Source: Cherax quadricarinatus | Taxonomy: Eukaryota > Arthropoda > Malacostraca > Decapoda > Parastacidae | Assembly: GCF_038502225.1 (NCBI RefSeq) | Contig: NC_091368.1 | Span: 20,594,164-20,658,163 of the forward strand | DNA: 64,000 bases | Direction of reading: 5' to 3' | Shown: positions 20,826 to 30,244 of the stretch, piece after piece | How positions within the stretch are numbered: the first letter of the stretch is position 1 | Layout: each line of letters starts with the position of its first letter | Position numbers and translations under genes: made by a program | Notes under the pieces: model-generated | Database searches by the model: none | What the model was told of the DNA's origin: nothing | The model's input: the letters and a program-made list of their open reading frames with translations, nothing else

Positions 20826-22103
20826 ATTTAAGAACATAAGAACATAAGAAAGGAGGAACACTGCAGCAGGCCTGTTGGCCCATACTAGGCAGGTCCTTTA
20901 CAATTCATCCCACTAACAAACATTTGACCTACCCAATTTTCAATGCTACCCAAGAAATAAGCTCTGATGTGCAAGTCCCACTCAAATCCAACCCATCCCA
21001 CTCATGTATTTATCCAACCTAAATTTGAAACTACCCAAAGTCCTAGCCTCAATAACCCAACTAGGTAGACTGTTCCACTCATCTACTACCCTATTTCCAA
21101 ACCAATACTTTCCTATGTCCTTTCTAAATCTAAACTTATCTAATTTAAATCCATTACTGCGGGTTCTCTCTTGGAGAGATATCCTCAAGACCTTGTTAAT
21201 ATCCCCTTTATTAATACCTATCTTCCACTTATACACTTCGATCAGGTCTCCCCTCATTCTTCGTCTAACAAGTGAATGTAACTTAAGAGTCTTCAATCTT
21301 TCTTCATAAGGAAGATTTCTAATGCTATGTATTAATTTAGTCATCCTACGCTGAATGTTTTCTAACGAATTTATGTCCATTCTGTAATATGGAGACCAGA
21401 ATTGAGCTGCATAATCTATGTGAGGCCTTACCAATGATGTATAAAGCTGCAGTATGACCTCTGGACTTCTGTTGCTTACACTTCTTGATATAAATCCCAG
21501 TAATCTATTTGCCTTATTACGTACGCTTAGGCATTGCTGTCTTGGTTTAAGGTTGCTGCTTACCATAACCCCCAAGTCCTTTTCGCAATCTGTATGGTTA
21601 AGTTCTACATTATTTAACTTATAAGTGCTAGGGTTATGGACACTCCCGAGCTTCAGAACCTTGCATTTATCTACATTGAACTGCATCTGCCACTTTTCTG
21701 ACCAAGAGTAGAGTTTGTCTAAATCCTCCTGAAGTTCCCTAACATCTACGTTTGAATCAATTATCCTACCTATCTTCGTGTCATCGGCGAATTTGCTCAT
21801 ATCACTAGTAATTCCTTCATCAAGATCATTGATATATATTATAAACAACAACGGGCCCAAGACTGAACCCTGTGGAACGCCACTTGTTACTGATCCCCAC
21901 TCGGATTTAACCCCATTTATGGACACTCTTTGCTTCCTGTCTGTGAGCCATGATTCGATCCACGAGAGCACCCTTCCCCCAATGCCATGAGCTGCTACTT
22001 TCTTCAACAGTCTTTGGTGCGGAACTCTATCAAATGCCTTACTAAAATCTAAGTAAATAATATCAAATTCTTTATCGTGGTAGATCAAATTCTTTATCGT
22101 GGT
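20826..22103 (-). mobile_element. CR1-type LINE, 5'-truncated (CR1-2)
   Basis: Begins on the plus strand with two AAGAACAT tail units and ends at 22103 inside RT. At the 5' truncation point the last 20 bases (ATCAAATTCTTTATCGTGGT) are present twice, at 22062-22081 and 22084-22103. The coding part is intact; only the upstream RT, endonuclease and ORF1 are missing. Confidence 0.92.
20982..22088 (-). CDS. CR1-2 RT C-terminal two thirds (open frame)
   Basis: A 368-codon open frame: DIIYLDFSKAFDRVPHQRLL, SGVPQGSVLGPLLFIIYIND, the active site KFADDTKIG, FNVDKCKVLKLGS, EKDLGVMVSSN, LVRPHIDYAAQFWSPYYR and RRRMRGDLIEVYKW, ending in DKYMSGMGWI. It is the best-preserved CR1 RT in the window, but lacks RT motifs upstream of the first catalytic Asp and has no start of its own. 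It is a dead fragment with an open frame, which suggests recent insertion. Confidence 0.85.
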   Translation of the reverse strand: MIYHDKEFDIIYLDFSKAFDRVPHQRLLKKVAAHGIGGRVLSWIESWLTDRKQRVSINGVKSEWGSVTSGVPQGSVLGPLLFIIYINDLDEGITSDMSKFADDTKIGRIIDSNVDVRELQEDLDKLYSWSEKWQMQFNVDKCKVLKLGSVHNPSTYKLNNVELNHTDCEKDLGVMVSSNLKPRQQCLSVRNKANRLLGFISRSVSNRSPEVILQLYTSLVRPHIDYAAQFWSPYYRMDINSLENIQRRMTKLIHSIRNLPYEERLKTLKLHSLVRRRMRGDLIEVYKWKIGINKGDINKVLRISLQERTRSNGFKLDKFRFRKDIGKYWFGNRVVDEWNSLPSWVIEARTLGSFKFRLDKYMSGMGWI

Positions 22104-22680
22104 GAAATTCTTGTTTGTCAGCTTTTGTTTGTAAATTTAAAGTTGACACAGCAAAAGCTTAAACAACAGTTGTTGAAATAACAGCTGACACAGCAAAGGA
22201 TGACAAAAAGAGTCTGGCATAACAACAAACATATCAACAGATTATATAACAAGAGTTGACATAGCAATAAAAATGATTCAGCAACAGGTGAAACACTAGA
22301 AGCTGACACAGCAACAGCTGACATGACAATATTTATCATAATAGACGACACAAAATATGAATCAACACAAGCAGATTAAAGAAACTGCAGAAGCGACACC
22401 TGACACAGCAGTAGCTAATTAAACACACTGAAGCAACACCTGGCACAACCTAAAATGGAAGAATTGAGACACTTATGCAACATATAACAATATTTCAACT
22501 TGTCGGTTTTCAAAACCATTCGTCACACAACCTAAAATTACAAAAGAGAAATTGAAAGGCTGACACAAAATATGAAAAACAAACAACTGAAAAAACTATA
22601 TCTAGCACAGCAGCTGACACAGTAACTGATACGACAAGATCGGACATATCAATATTATTTTGGGGATTATCTACCAGCTA
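22104..22680. repeat. Degenerate CAGCTGACACAACA repeat, block 1
   Basis: Clauses such as GCTGACACAGCAACAGCTGACA recur at roughly 15-bp spacing or multiples of it, with many substitutions. The sequence is A-rich with CAGCTG at intervals. The same style resumes at 24383-24860 and 25461-25880. I see no coding meaning; it looks like an old minisatellite. A 70-bp hammerhead-type derivative sits inside at 22457. Confidence 0.65.
22457..22526 (+). repeat. 70-bp internal-deletion foldback derivative, copy 3
   Basis: Flanked by a perfect 12-bp duplication ACAACCTAAAAT at 22445-22456 and 22527-22538. The 70 bases keep the outer part of one arm (AATTGAGACACTTATGCAAC) and the terminal GTCGGTTTTCAAAACC hairpin of the other, but lack the hammerhead core. 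Confidence 0.85.
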
Positions 22681-22687
22681 AGTCAAT

Positions 22688-22735
22688 GTAAGTCAGTGCC
22701 AATGTAAGTCAGTGCCAATGTAAGTCAGTGCCAAT
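22688..22735 (+). repeat. 16-bp tandem repeat, 3 copies
   Basis: GTAAGTCAGTGCCAAT is repeated three times in perfect tandem. It borders the CAGCTGACACAACA block and is not part of it. Confidence 0.9.
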
Positions 22736-22739
22736 TCAA

Positions 22740-23714
22740 CCTCCACGCAGCTGAACCCAGAGTGGTCCCTCCAATGGGAATCGGGTTTTCCCGAGACCTT
22801 AGCTGTTGAGGAATAAGTGATGAGTAAGTTGTTGCCCCAAAGAAGTGTATATTTCAGCATCTCACACTCGAACGTAATGCTGAATGCAGTGATACTCACT
22901 TGGTTGGGCTCGATAGCCCACCCATTATGGGATTTATTGGTAAATAAAGTCAAGACATGCCCCTAACTATTAGTTGCAGCCATCCTAACCAGCAATGAGT
23001 ATGTCTAGACTCACTTGGGTATTTATAGCTGACCCTGATTTGTGGTAGGAAAATTTTGATCCAGTTATCGGTAACTTGATAGAAGAAGTGTCTTTCGAAT
23101 TGTTGCACTGTCCTCCACTCAGTCAGAAAATTTGCAACACTCGCACTGTTATACTTCACTGTTCTTCAAGATTTGTCCTTAGTTTCGTGGTAATTTCACA
23201 ACAGGAAGACTGGTACCGAGAATTTCCAAGATTGTCAGATGCATAAGAGTCAAGAACGCACTGAACACTGAATGTTTTGTGCATTGATTATGGAGGTGTC
23301 GTGTAGTGATGGTCGATGTGAAGAGTAGTGATGGTGCATATGTAGTGATGGTAGATGTGTAACGTAATGTTTCTTTGTACAGGGGCAATACCCACACAAA
23401 ACACCTTCACGTCCATCTCCTGAAGCTAATCTGAGATACTCCTGTGCAGTTCGCCCTAAGGAGGGTCCTTAATGCTGACTTCAGCGTGAGTGCCCTCCTT
23501 GCTTAACACCGTCACAGTATTCAATACAAAATGGTAGATTTATTTTTATCTAGATAGACACGACAGTTCATTATGTCCCACAATGTACGTAAAGTGGTGC
23601 AGGGGTTTTCTGTAATTTTCCTGCTAAGGGAAAGAGAGTCATAATCTCGTTTCACTGTCCCATGTATTGCAACAAACACTGTGGTACATGCTGGTAGCCG
23701 CATGCGGATTCAGT
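22740..23714. other. Unassigned DNA between repeat blocks
   Basis: No supported coding region. Short tandem phrases (GTAGTGATGGT about 23305-23355) are visible. Minus-strand frames of 60-90 codons carry no recognisable domain. It could be a fragment of an unrecognised LTR or untranslated region, which I cannot show. Confidence 0.5.
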
Positions 23715-23722
23715 TAAACTGT

Positions 23723-24061
23723 TGATGAAATTAAGACACATGTGCAACATCTGGGTATCTTTATTGTAGACGTTTCGTCATTCAGTGGCTTCATCAGTAC
23801 AAATTCTAGGACATAACTTGAAGACAGTAGGACTATATACAGAAGATGAGGTAATCAGTCCCTCAACCTAGGAGTAGGTGCGAAGAGCACCGTTGAGGGA
23901 CTGATTACCTCATCTTCTGTATATAGTTCTACTGTCTTCAAGTTATGTCCTAGAATTTGTATTGATAAAGCCACTGGATGGCGAAACGTCTACAATAAAG
24001 ATACCCAGATGTTGCACATGTGTCTTAATTTCATCTTGTCGGTATTATGTACCATTCTTGC
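23723..24061 (+). repeat. Hammerhead-like foldback repeat, copy 4
   Basis: A 339-bp palindrome flanked by TAAACTGT at 23715-23722 and 24062-24069. On the minus strand (23764-23802) the left arm reads TTGTA, CTGATGA, A, a 13-base hairpin, GAAAC, GTC, TACAA. This is a hammerhead core with a GUC cleavage triplet, and TTGTA/TACAA as a 5-bp stem I directly abutting it. The right arm has the same layout with a damaged core (TTGATAA). Of the copies here this is the clearest hammerhead match. Confidence 0.88.
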
Positions 24062-24239
24062 TAAACTGTGGAAGCAAGAGAGGCTATCATCCCCTTCTGG
24101 GAGGGTTGAGTCCCTCAAGGGGACTGAGATGCTGAAGGGGGCTGAGAGGGCTCAGAGGGCTGATATCCCCTTTCTGGAGAATTTCCTCCACAATTATTTT
24201 AATCAAAAAGAAACACTAAACCTATATGGGACATACAGG

Positions 24240-24382
24240 CGAGGGACATCAACAGCTGACACATTTTACTGATGGGGAACGTAGTCAACCGGTGTAAGGA
24301 AACACTCCCAATGTTACCAACTTCTCCGGGAATCGAACCCAGACACTCGCCGTGTTAAGCGAGAACTTTAGCCACCATGACA
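24240..24382 (-). repeat. tRNA-derived SINE, 5' end and body
   Basis: On the minus strand the head reads TGGTGGCTAAAG (box A) and GGGTTCGATTCCCG (box B, 24326-24339), a polymerase III promoter. It is followed by the body GTGTTTCCTTACACCGGTTG shared with 26092-26192. The tail diverges beyond GTAAAATG, and the right edge abuts the CAGCTGACACAACA block. Confidence 0.8.
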
Positions 24383-24860
24383 CAACAACAGCTGACTCAA
24401 CAACAGATGACAAAATAATAAATAACAACACAAGCAAAATTAGACGACACATCAACAGCTAACTTAACAACACCTCACACAACAATAGCTGACACTACAC
24501 CAGCTTATACACAGCACCTGATACACGACAATGGACACAAAAATTACTGACATAACAGCAGAAAGGAACAACTGATAATAGTAAACACAAATACAGTTAA
24601 CGCATAAACAATTAACATTACAAGAGCTGATACAACAACAGCTGAAGAAACAGCAATTAATATAATAACAGCTTATGCAGAAAGAGCTTAAAAAAAACAG
24701 CTGGTACAAAATAATTAATAGCTAATACATCAAAAGCTGACATATTACAAAAGACACAATAATTGATAACACTAAAATCTGAAACAACTGCTGCAACAAC
24801 AAGAGCTGAAGCAAGAACAGCTGACAACAATAGATGACAAGAACAAAGGACAAATCAATC
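24383..24860. repeat. Degenerate CAGCTGACACAACA repeat, block 2
   Basis: Same composition and spacing as block 1: repeated AACAGCTGA, GATACAACAACAGCTG and TGACATA clauses, A-rich. Open frames here on the minus strand (Cys-, Ser- and Val-rich) are products of the repeat. Confidence 0.65.
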
Positions 24861-25460
24861 ATAGATACACAAAGTGAAAAAAAGGGTAAAAAATAAACAG
24901 TACCGTTGTTGGAACAATACACAAATATCTCCTCACCTTACCTCGTCGCCTTTCCAATATTTTCTTTGCCTCTCTTTTCTTCTACCTGGATGGGCTCTTC
25001 CCTACGAGTTTCTGTTTTCCCTCGTTTTTTGTCCTACCTTCGAGGACCATTAATTCTCCTGCAGCGCTCTATTGTCTTTTTTCTCTTGTTCTTAGACTAC
25101 CTCCACTATTACTACTACTGCTACCAGTACTACTACCACTACTACTACTACTACTACCACTACTACTAATACCACTATTACTACTACTACTACTACTACA
25201 ACTATTTCTACGCTAACCCTCCACTCTCTCTTACTCTTTTGTCACTACCACCACTCTCTTCTTAATTCCATATTTGCCAATTGTGCATTACTTATACTGC
25301 TACAACTACTATTCCTACACTTATACTACTACTACCAGTGCCGCCCCCTTTTCACATATATACTGGCTCTCTTGACTTCGCACTTGTGTCTCACTAGTTA
25401 ATGGTCAAAATCTGACGAGAACTTCGTCCTAAGATTCATTCTATGTGCGAGTTATTTGAT
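24861..25460. other. Unassigned DNA with CTA microsatellite
   Basis: Pyrimidine-rich sequence with no supported gene. It holds a trinucleotide run (25099-25205) and scattered ACTACTAC phrases up to 25340. The 87-codon plus-strand frame ending in a tyrosine run is the repeat translated. Confidence 0.55.
25099..25205 (+). repeat. (CTA/TAC)n trinucleotide microsatellite
   Basis: An imperfect run of ACTACTACTACCACTACT-type units over about 105 bp. A shorter TAC run is at about 25975-25990. Confidence 0.9.
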
Positions 25461-25880
25461 TAACTGAATGTCTGACACAACAACAGTTGACACAAATCAA
25501 CAGCAGACAACAACAATTGACGAAAGAAGTGCTGAACATAAATGAAAACAATAGATATAAAAGCAACTAATATAACAACACATAGAGGAACTGCTAACAA
25601 CGAGAAAGAAAACAACAGCTCTCGTGAGAAAATATATTCATCAAAGCTGATATCACTATATGATACCCAACAAAAGTAACAACTGACATAAATGACTAAA
25701 ACGGACGCAAAAACTGCTGACACAACAACAGCTGAATTAACAATATCTGACACAGCAGCAATAAACTCAACACATGCTGAGAAAGCAACAATTGAAACAA
25801 TGTCAGCTTATAAATTAACAGCCGATAAAACAACAGGTAAAGACACCATAACTAACAAAAAAGCTGACAGTATATTACGA
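25461..25880. repeat. Degenerate CAGCTGACACAACA repeat, block 3
   Basis: The third block of the same repeat: TCTGACACAACAACAGTTGAC, TGACACAACAACAGCTGAA and similar clauses. The three blocks together span about 3.7 kb, broken by unrelated DNA. Confidence 0.65.
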
Positions 25881-26091
25881 ACACAGACGTAGTCTACTGG
25901 CCTGCACACCTGGTTGTAAAACGATAACTACTTAGCAACGATTTAAAAGGCAGCAGAGAAAATAATAATATAAATACTACTACTACTAATAACAATAATA
26001 TCTTAATTTCTACAAGTACATGTACAAGGTATACAATCCTAGCTGACATGACATACTATTATATAAAAGCCCCTTGTTATGCTGGCAAATT

Positions 26092-26192
26092 AGGTCAATT
26101 TTGTCCCAGGATGCGACCCACACCAGTCGACTAACACCCAGGTACCCATTTTACTGATGGGTGAACATGGACAACCGGTGTAAGGAAACACT
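26092..26192 (-). repeat. SINE body fragment
   Basis: On the minus strand: GTGTTTCCTTACACCGGTTG, CCATCAGTAAAATGGGTACC, TGGGTGTTAGTCGACTGGTG and TCCTGGGACAAAATTGACC. The first part matches the SINE body at 24240-24382. No tRNA head is present, so the copy is 5'-truncated. Confidence 0.75.
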
Positions 26193-26204
26193 GTGTTGTG
26201 TAGG

Positions 26205-26545
26205 GCCTGGATATTGAGACGTCTCGGATAGAAACCCAGTATATCATCAACGTATCTTAGCCAGGTAACTGTGTTGGGAATGAGGGTGCTGAATTTCTTT
26301 CTTTAAGTTCTCCATGAAGAGATTGGCAAGCACAGTAATGAACGGGCTACCCATTGCCATCCCAAACCTTTGTAACAGTTGTCCTGATACTTGAAGAAGC
26401 TGAAGTTAACACAGAGATCCACTAGACTGATGAAATCTAGAAGAGGTAAAGGGAGGTCGTGGTTTTCAGAAAGCCTTGTTTCAGGATATTTATAGCAACA
26501 TCAGTAAGAACGTTGGTAAAGAGAGCTGTGACACCGAAGGAAGCC
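26205..26545 (-). pseudogene. Penelope-like RT fragment, inverted half (PLE-2a)
   Basis: The minus strand encodes ENHDLPLPLLDFISLVDLCVNFSFFKYQDNCY-like sequence, a disrupted GMAMGSP motif and RYVDDILGFYPRRLNIQ. All match PLE-1 (37187-39577). It is the left half of a head-to-head pair; the junction with the plus-strand half is at 26545/26546. Both halves contain the YVDD region. Confidence 0.85.
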
Positions 26546-26992
26546 GTTGATGACTTATTGGTTTTCTATCCGAGACGACTCAATATCCAGACCCTCCTCA
26601 ACAAGATGAATGCAACCGAACCATCAATAATGTTAACACTTGATCTCGAAAAAGCAGGAAAACTTCCTTTCCTTGACGTCCTCCTGTGCAGAACTCCCGA
26701 CAGTGATAAACTTCTCTTCAAAGTGTATAGAAAACCCACCAACAAGGACCATCTTATTCACTTCTATTCACACCGAGACACCCGCACTAAGAGAGGAGTC
26801 CTCATTGGCTTCTTCCAGAGAGCTCTTCGCATCTCCAGTCATTGCTCTCTTAAAGAAAAGTGTATTTATATAACACAACCTTTTACACGTCATCAATTTT
26901 CATATTTCTTCATCCGAGATTGCAGACTCAAGGCACAAGCTATCCTCAACAAACCCCCCATGGAACAGCCTTCTAAGCAGTTCATAGTTTTC
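26546..26992 (+). pseudogene. Penelope-like RT fragment, forward half (PLE-2b)
   Basis: Starting at the active-site strand (VDDLLVFYPRRLNIQ), the frame runs through LPFLDVLLCRTPDSDKLLFK, VYRKPTNKDHLIHFYSH and FFIRDCRLKAQAILNKPP, as in PLE-1. Where PLE-1 continues towards the GIY-YIG domain, this copy is cut by a MITE fragment at 26993. No endonuclease domain remains. Confidence 0.85.
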
Positions 26993-27135
26993 TAAGGTTC
27001 TTTTGGTAAAATTATTAATTTCTACACTAATTTAATAAAAATATTATATCTTTAAATACATAAGAGAAAATTTTAGAAAAAACTTAATTCAAAATGAGTT
27101 CTTACCAACTGACCAATTTTACCTATTCGGCAGGT
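26993..27135 (-). mobile_element. MITE fragment, copy 3
   Basis: TTCTTTTGGTAAAATT, AATGAGTTCTTACCAACTGA and a degenerate terminal CTATTCGGCA match one end of the MITEs at 29816-30634. The other end is missing and the terminal repeat is damaged. Confidence 0.7.
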
Positions 27136-27136
27136 A

Positions 27137-27444
27137 CGCCTTGTTGCCTCTACTTACACTTAGGTCACACCACACATACATGTACAAGCATATATATACA
27201 CACCCCTCTGGGTTTTCTTCTATTTTCTTACTAGTTCTTGTTCTTGTTTACTTCCTCTTACCTCCATGGGGAAGTGGATCAGAATTCTTCCTCCGTAAGC
27301 CATGCGTGTTGTAAGAGGCGACTAAAATGCCAGGAGCAAGGGGGCTAGTAACCCCTTCTCCTGTATATATTACTAAATGTAAAACGAGAAACTTTCGTTT
27401 TTCCTTTTGGGCCACCCCGCCTCGGTGGTCCACCCCGCCTCGGT
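27137..27444 (+). repeat. Short repeat sharing L-C 3' end
   Basis: Contains CTTCCTCCGTAAGCCATGCG, TAAGAGGCGACTAAAATGCC and AACCCCTTCTCCTGTATAT, then a TTTTGGGCCACCCCGCCTCG end like the L-C 3' end. The last 17 bases (CCACCCCGCCTCGGTGG) are doubled. It looks like a non-autonomous partner or internally deleted copy of an L-C-type LINE; that relation is inference. Confidence 0.55.
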
Positions 27445-27852
27445 GGGGACCCTCATCCTCAGAGAAGAGAATAAACGTACCTCAGGGAAAACTTAAGGTT
27501 TTTCCTGGAGATGTTTGAATATTTTCTTCTGCAACCACCTATATTCTATTTTCTGGGTGAACTTTATTAATAAACAGAATGCATTGACAGAAAACACGAA
27601 CTTGAATGCATTGTTACAATATATCAAAGATTGTGAATCTCCTCCAGCTCCTCTGATGCCAGATGCAAGACCAGTATGCAGCATGCATTTCCCCTCTGGA
27701 TGGCCATGCTGAGGCGCTGGAACATGAAAGTGGCTGCCCTTGGGTCCCTGGTGGTGTCGATGAGTCTGGAACCCAATTCTTTAAGGAAACGTGTGGCATT
27801 TTTTCCCCATGATCCCAAGGTCTCTGATCCCACTGGGACAAATTGATACTGT
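27445..27852 (-). pseudogene. L-D LINE 3' fragment, copy 2
   Basis: A 5'-truncated copy of the end of L-D (compare 30698-31130): VGSETLGSWGKNATRFLKEL, DTTRDPRAATFMFQRLSMAI and the closing EELEEIHNL, plus the 3' untranslated sequence GAATATTTTCTTCT. Two frameshifts divide it. It abuts L-C copy 2. Confidence 0.85.
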
Positions 27853-28370
27853 TTGCTTATTAAGTAGAATGACATGGAGAGCGTATAAATATGTAGGGGA
27901 AGGAAAGCGGGGAAGGGGTCGTCCTCGAAAAGGTTGGAAGGGGAAAGGGAGGTTTTGTGGGCGAGGGGCTTGGACTTCCAGCAAGCGTGCATGAGAGTGT
28001 TCGATAGGAGTGAATGGAGACGAATGGTATTTGGGACCTGACGATCTATTGGAGTGTGAGCAGGGTAATATTTAGTGAAGGGATTCAGGAAAACCGGAAA
28101 TTTTTATATAGCCGGACTTGAGTCCTGGAAATGGGAAGTATAATGCCTGCACTCTAAAGGAGGGGTTCGGGATATTAGCAGTTTGGAGGGATATGTTGTG
28201 CATCTTTATACGTATATACTTCTAAACTGTTGTGTTCGAGCACCTCTGCAAAAACAGTGATTGTGTGTGAGTGAGGTGAAAGTGTTGAATGACGAAAGTA
28301 TTTTCTTTCTGCGGATTTTCTTTCTTTTTGGGTCACCCTGCCCTGGTGGGAATCGGCCAGTGTAATAATA
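27853..28370 (+). pseudogene. LINE L-C 3' end, copy 2
   Basis: Plus-strand 5'-truncated L-C. The final coding stretch (RMTWRAYKYVGEGKRGRGRP) is followed by the 3' untranslated region and the terminal TTTTTGGGTCACCCTGCC end, then an A-rich tail leading into a TA run. It faces L-C copy 3 across that run. Confidence 0.85.
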
Positions 28371-28381
28371 ATAAAAAAAAA

Positions 28382-28385
<4 letters not shown>

Positions 28386-28442
<57 letters not shown>
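28386..28442. repeat. (TA)n microsatellite between L-C 3' ends
   Basis: A pure TA run joining the tails of L-C copies 2 (+) and 3 (-). Confidence 0.95.
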
Positions 28443-28447
<5 letters not shown>

Positions 28448-29733
28448 CACACTGGCCGATTCCCACCAAGGCAGGGTGGCCCGAAGAAGAAAAACTTTCA
28501 CTATCATTCACTCCATCACTGTCTTGCCAGAAGGGTGCTTTACACTACAGTTTTTAAACTGCAACATTAACACCCCTCCTTCAGAGTGCAGGCACTGTAC
28601 TTCCCATCTCCAGGACTCAAGTCCGGCCTGCCGGTTTCCCTGAACCCCTTCATAAATGTTACTTTGCTCACACTCCAACAGCACGTCAAGTATTAAAAAC
28701 CATTTGTCTCCATTCACTCCTATCAAACACGCTCACGCATGCCTGCTGGAAGTCCAAGCCCTTCGCACACAAAACCTCCTTTACCCCCTCCCTCCAACCT
28801 TTCCTAGGCCGACCCCTACCCCGCCTTCCTTCCACTACAGACTGATACACTCTTGAAGTCATTCTGTTTCACTCCATTCTCTCCACATGTCCGAACCACC
28901 TCAACAACCCTTCCTCAGCCCTCTGGACAACAGTTTTGGTAATCCCGCACCTCCTCCTAACTTGCAAACTACGAATTCTTCGCATTATATTCACACCACA
29001 CATTGCCCTCAGACATGACATCTCCACTGCCTCCAGCCTTCTCCTCGCTGCAACATTCATCACCCATGCTTCACACCCATATAAGAGCGTTGGTAAAACT
29101 ATACTCTCATACATTCCCCTCTTTGCCTCCAAGGACAAAGTTCTTTGTCTCCACAGACTCCTAAGTGCACCACTCACTCTTTTCCCCTCATCAATTCTAT
29201 GATTCACCTCATCTTTCATAGACCCATCCGCTGACACGTCCACTCCCAAATATCTGAATACATTCACCTCCTCCATACTCTCACTCTCCAATCTGATATT
29301 CAATCTTTCATCACCTAATCTTTTTGTTATCCTCATAACCTTACTCTTTCCTGTATTCACCTTTAATTTTCTTCTTTTGCACACCCTACCAAATTCATCC
29401 ACCAATCTCTGCAACTTCTCTTCAGAATCTCCCAAGAGCACAGTGTCATCAGCAAAGAGCAGCTGTGACAACTCCCACTTTGTGTGTGATTCTTTATCTG
29501 TTAACTTCACGCCTCTTGCCAAGACCCTCGCATTGACTTCTCTTACAACCCCATCTATAAATATATTAAACAACCACGGTGACATCACACATCCTTGTCT
29601 AAGGCCTACTTTTACTGGGAAATAATTTCCCTCTTTCCTACATACTCTAACTTGAGCCTCACTATCCTCGTAAAAACTCTTCACTGCTTTCAGTAACCTA
29701 CCTCCTACACCATACACTTGCAACATCTGCCAG
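28443..29733 (-). pseudogene. LINE L-C, RT and C-terminal part, copy 3
   Basis: The longest L-C copy. The minus-strand frame 28869-29733 reads WQMLQVYGVGGRLLKAVKSF, KVGLRQGCVMSPWLFNIFID, LLFADDTVLLGDSEEK (RT active site), RYLGVDVSADGSMKDEVNHR, LLYGCEAWVMN and LLRWFGHVERME. Later frames hold the terminal RGRGRPRKGW-like stretch. It lacks endonuclease and the RT N-terminus. The C-terminal GHVERM segment is common in several LINE clades and I do not assign one. The palm is intact; the truncation leaves it inactive. Confidence 0.85.
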
Positions 29734-29742
29734 ATATATATA

Positions 29743-29815
<73 letters not shown>
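29734..29815. repeat. (TA)n microsatellite
   Basis: A TA run between the truncated L-C copy 3 and MITE copy 1. Confidence 0.95.
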
Positions 29816-29819
<4 letters not shown>

Positions 29820-30207
29820 GTGCCGAATAGGCAGAACTTGCGATCTTGACTTAAATAGCAACGCTCATCATGCCATATAGGACAAGTGAAAATTTGTGAA
29901 TGCAATAATTTCGCAAAAATCATTCTGAACCTAACGAAAAAAATATATTGGATTGTGTTTGTTTAGTATTAAATTATTGTAAACGTATTTAAAATATATT
30001 TAGTTGGGTTAGCCTAAAATAAATTACGCTATTTATAATAAGGTTAGGTAAGTTTTCTAAAATTCTTTTGGTGCAAAATTAAAATTTTTTACATTAACTT
30101 TAACGAAAAAAAAATATATCTTTAAACGTATAAGAGAAAATTTCAGAAAGGACTTAATTTTAAATGAGTTCTTGCTAATTGACCAGTTTTACATGTTCGG
30201 CACGACA
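29816..30207 (+). mobile_element. MITE copy 1
   Basis: 392 bp with terminal inverted repeats (TGTCGTGCCGAATA at the left, TTCGGCACGACA at the right), AT-rich, non-coding and flanked by TA. TA target sites are usual for mariner-like DNA transposons, so a Tc1/mariner-type partner is inferred; no transposase of matching termini is present. Confidence 0.88.
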
Positions 30208-30244
30208 TTATATAAATATTTATATATATATATATATATATATA
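30208..30244. repeat. (TA)n spacer between MITEs
   Basis: A short TA-rich spacer separating the two inverted MITEs. Confidence 0.9.

Noticed and set aside
22693..23159. Minus-strand frames of 69-86 codons as host exons
   Set aside because: No domain, no splice-site support that I could trust, and a repeat-rich neighbourhood.
28175..28570. Tyr-Ile repeat frames, also at 29705, 30589 and 52750
   Set aside because: Translations of TA runs; only the L-C part of the frame at 28869-29861 is real coding sequence.
29980..30060. Telomere-like CCTAACC/GGTTAGG phrases in the MITEs
   Set aside because: Isolated single units inside an AT-rich repeat, not in tandem.
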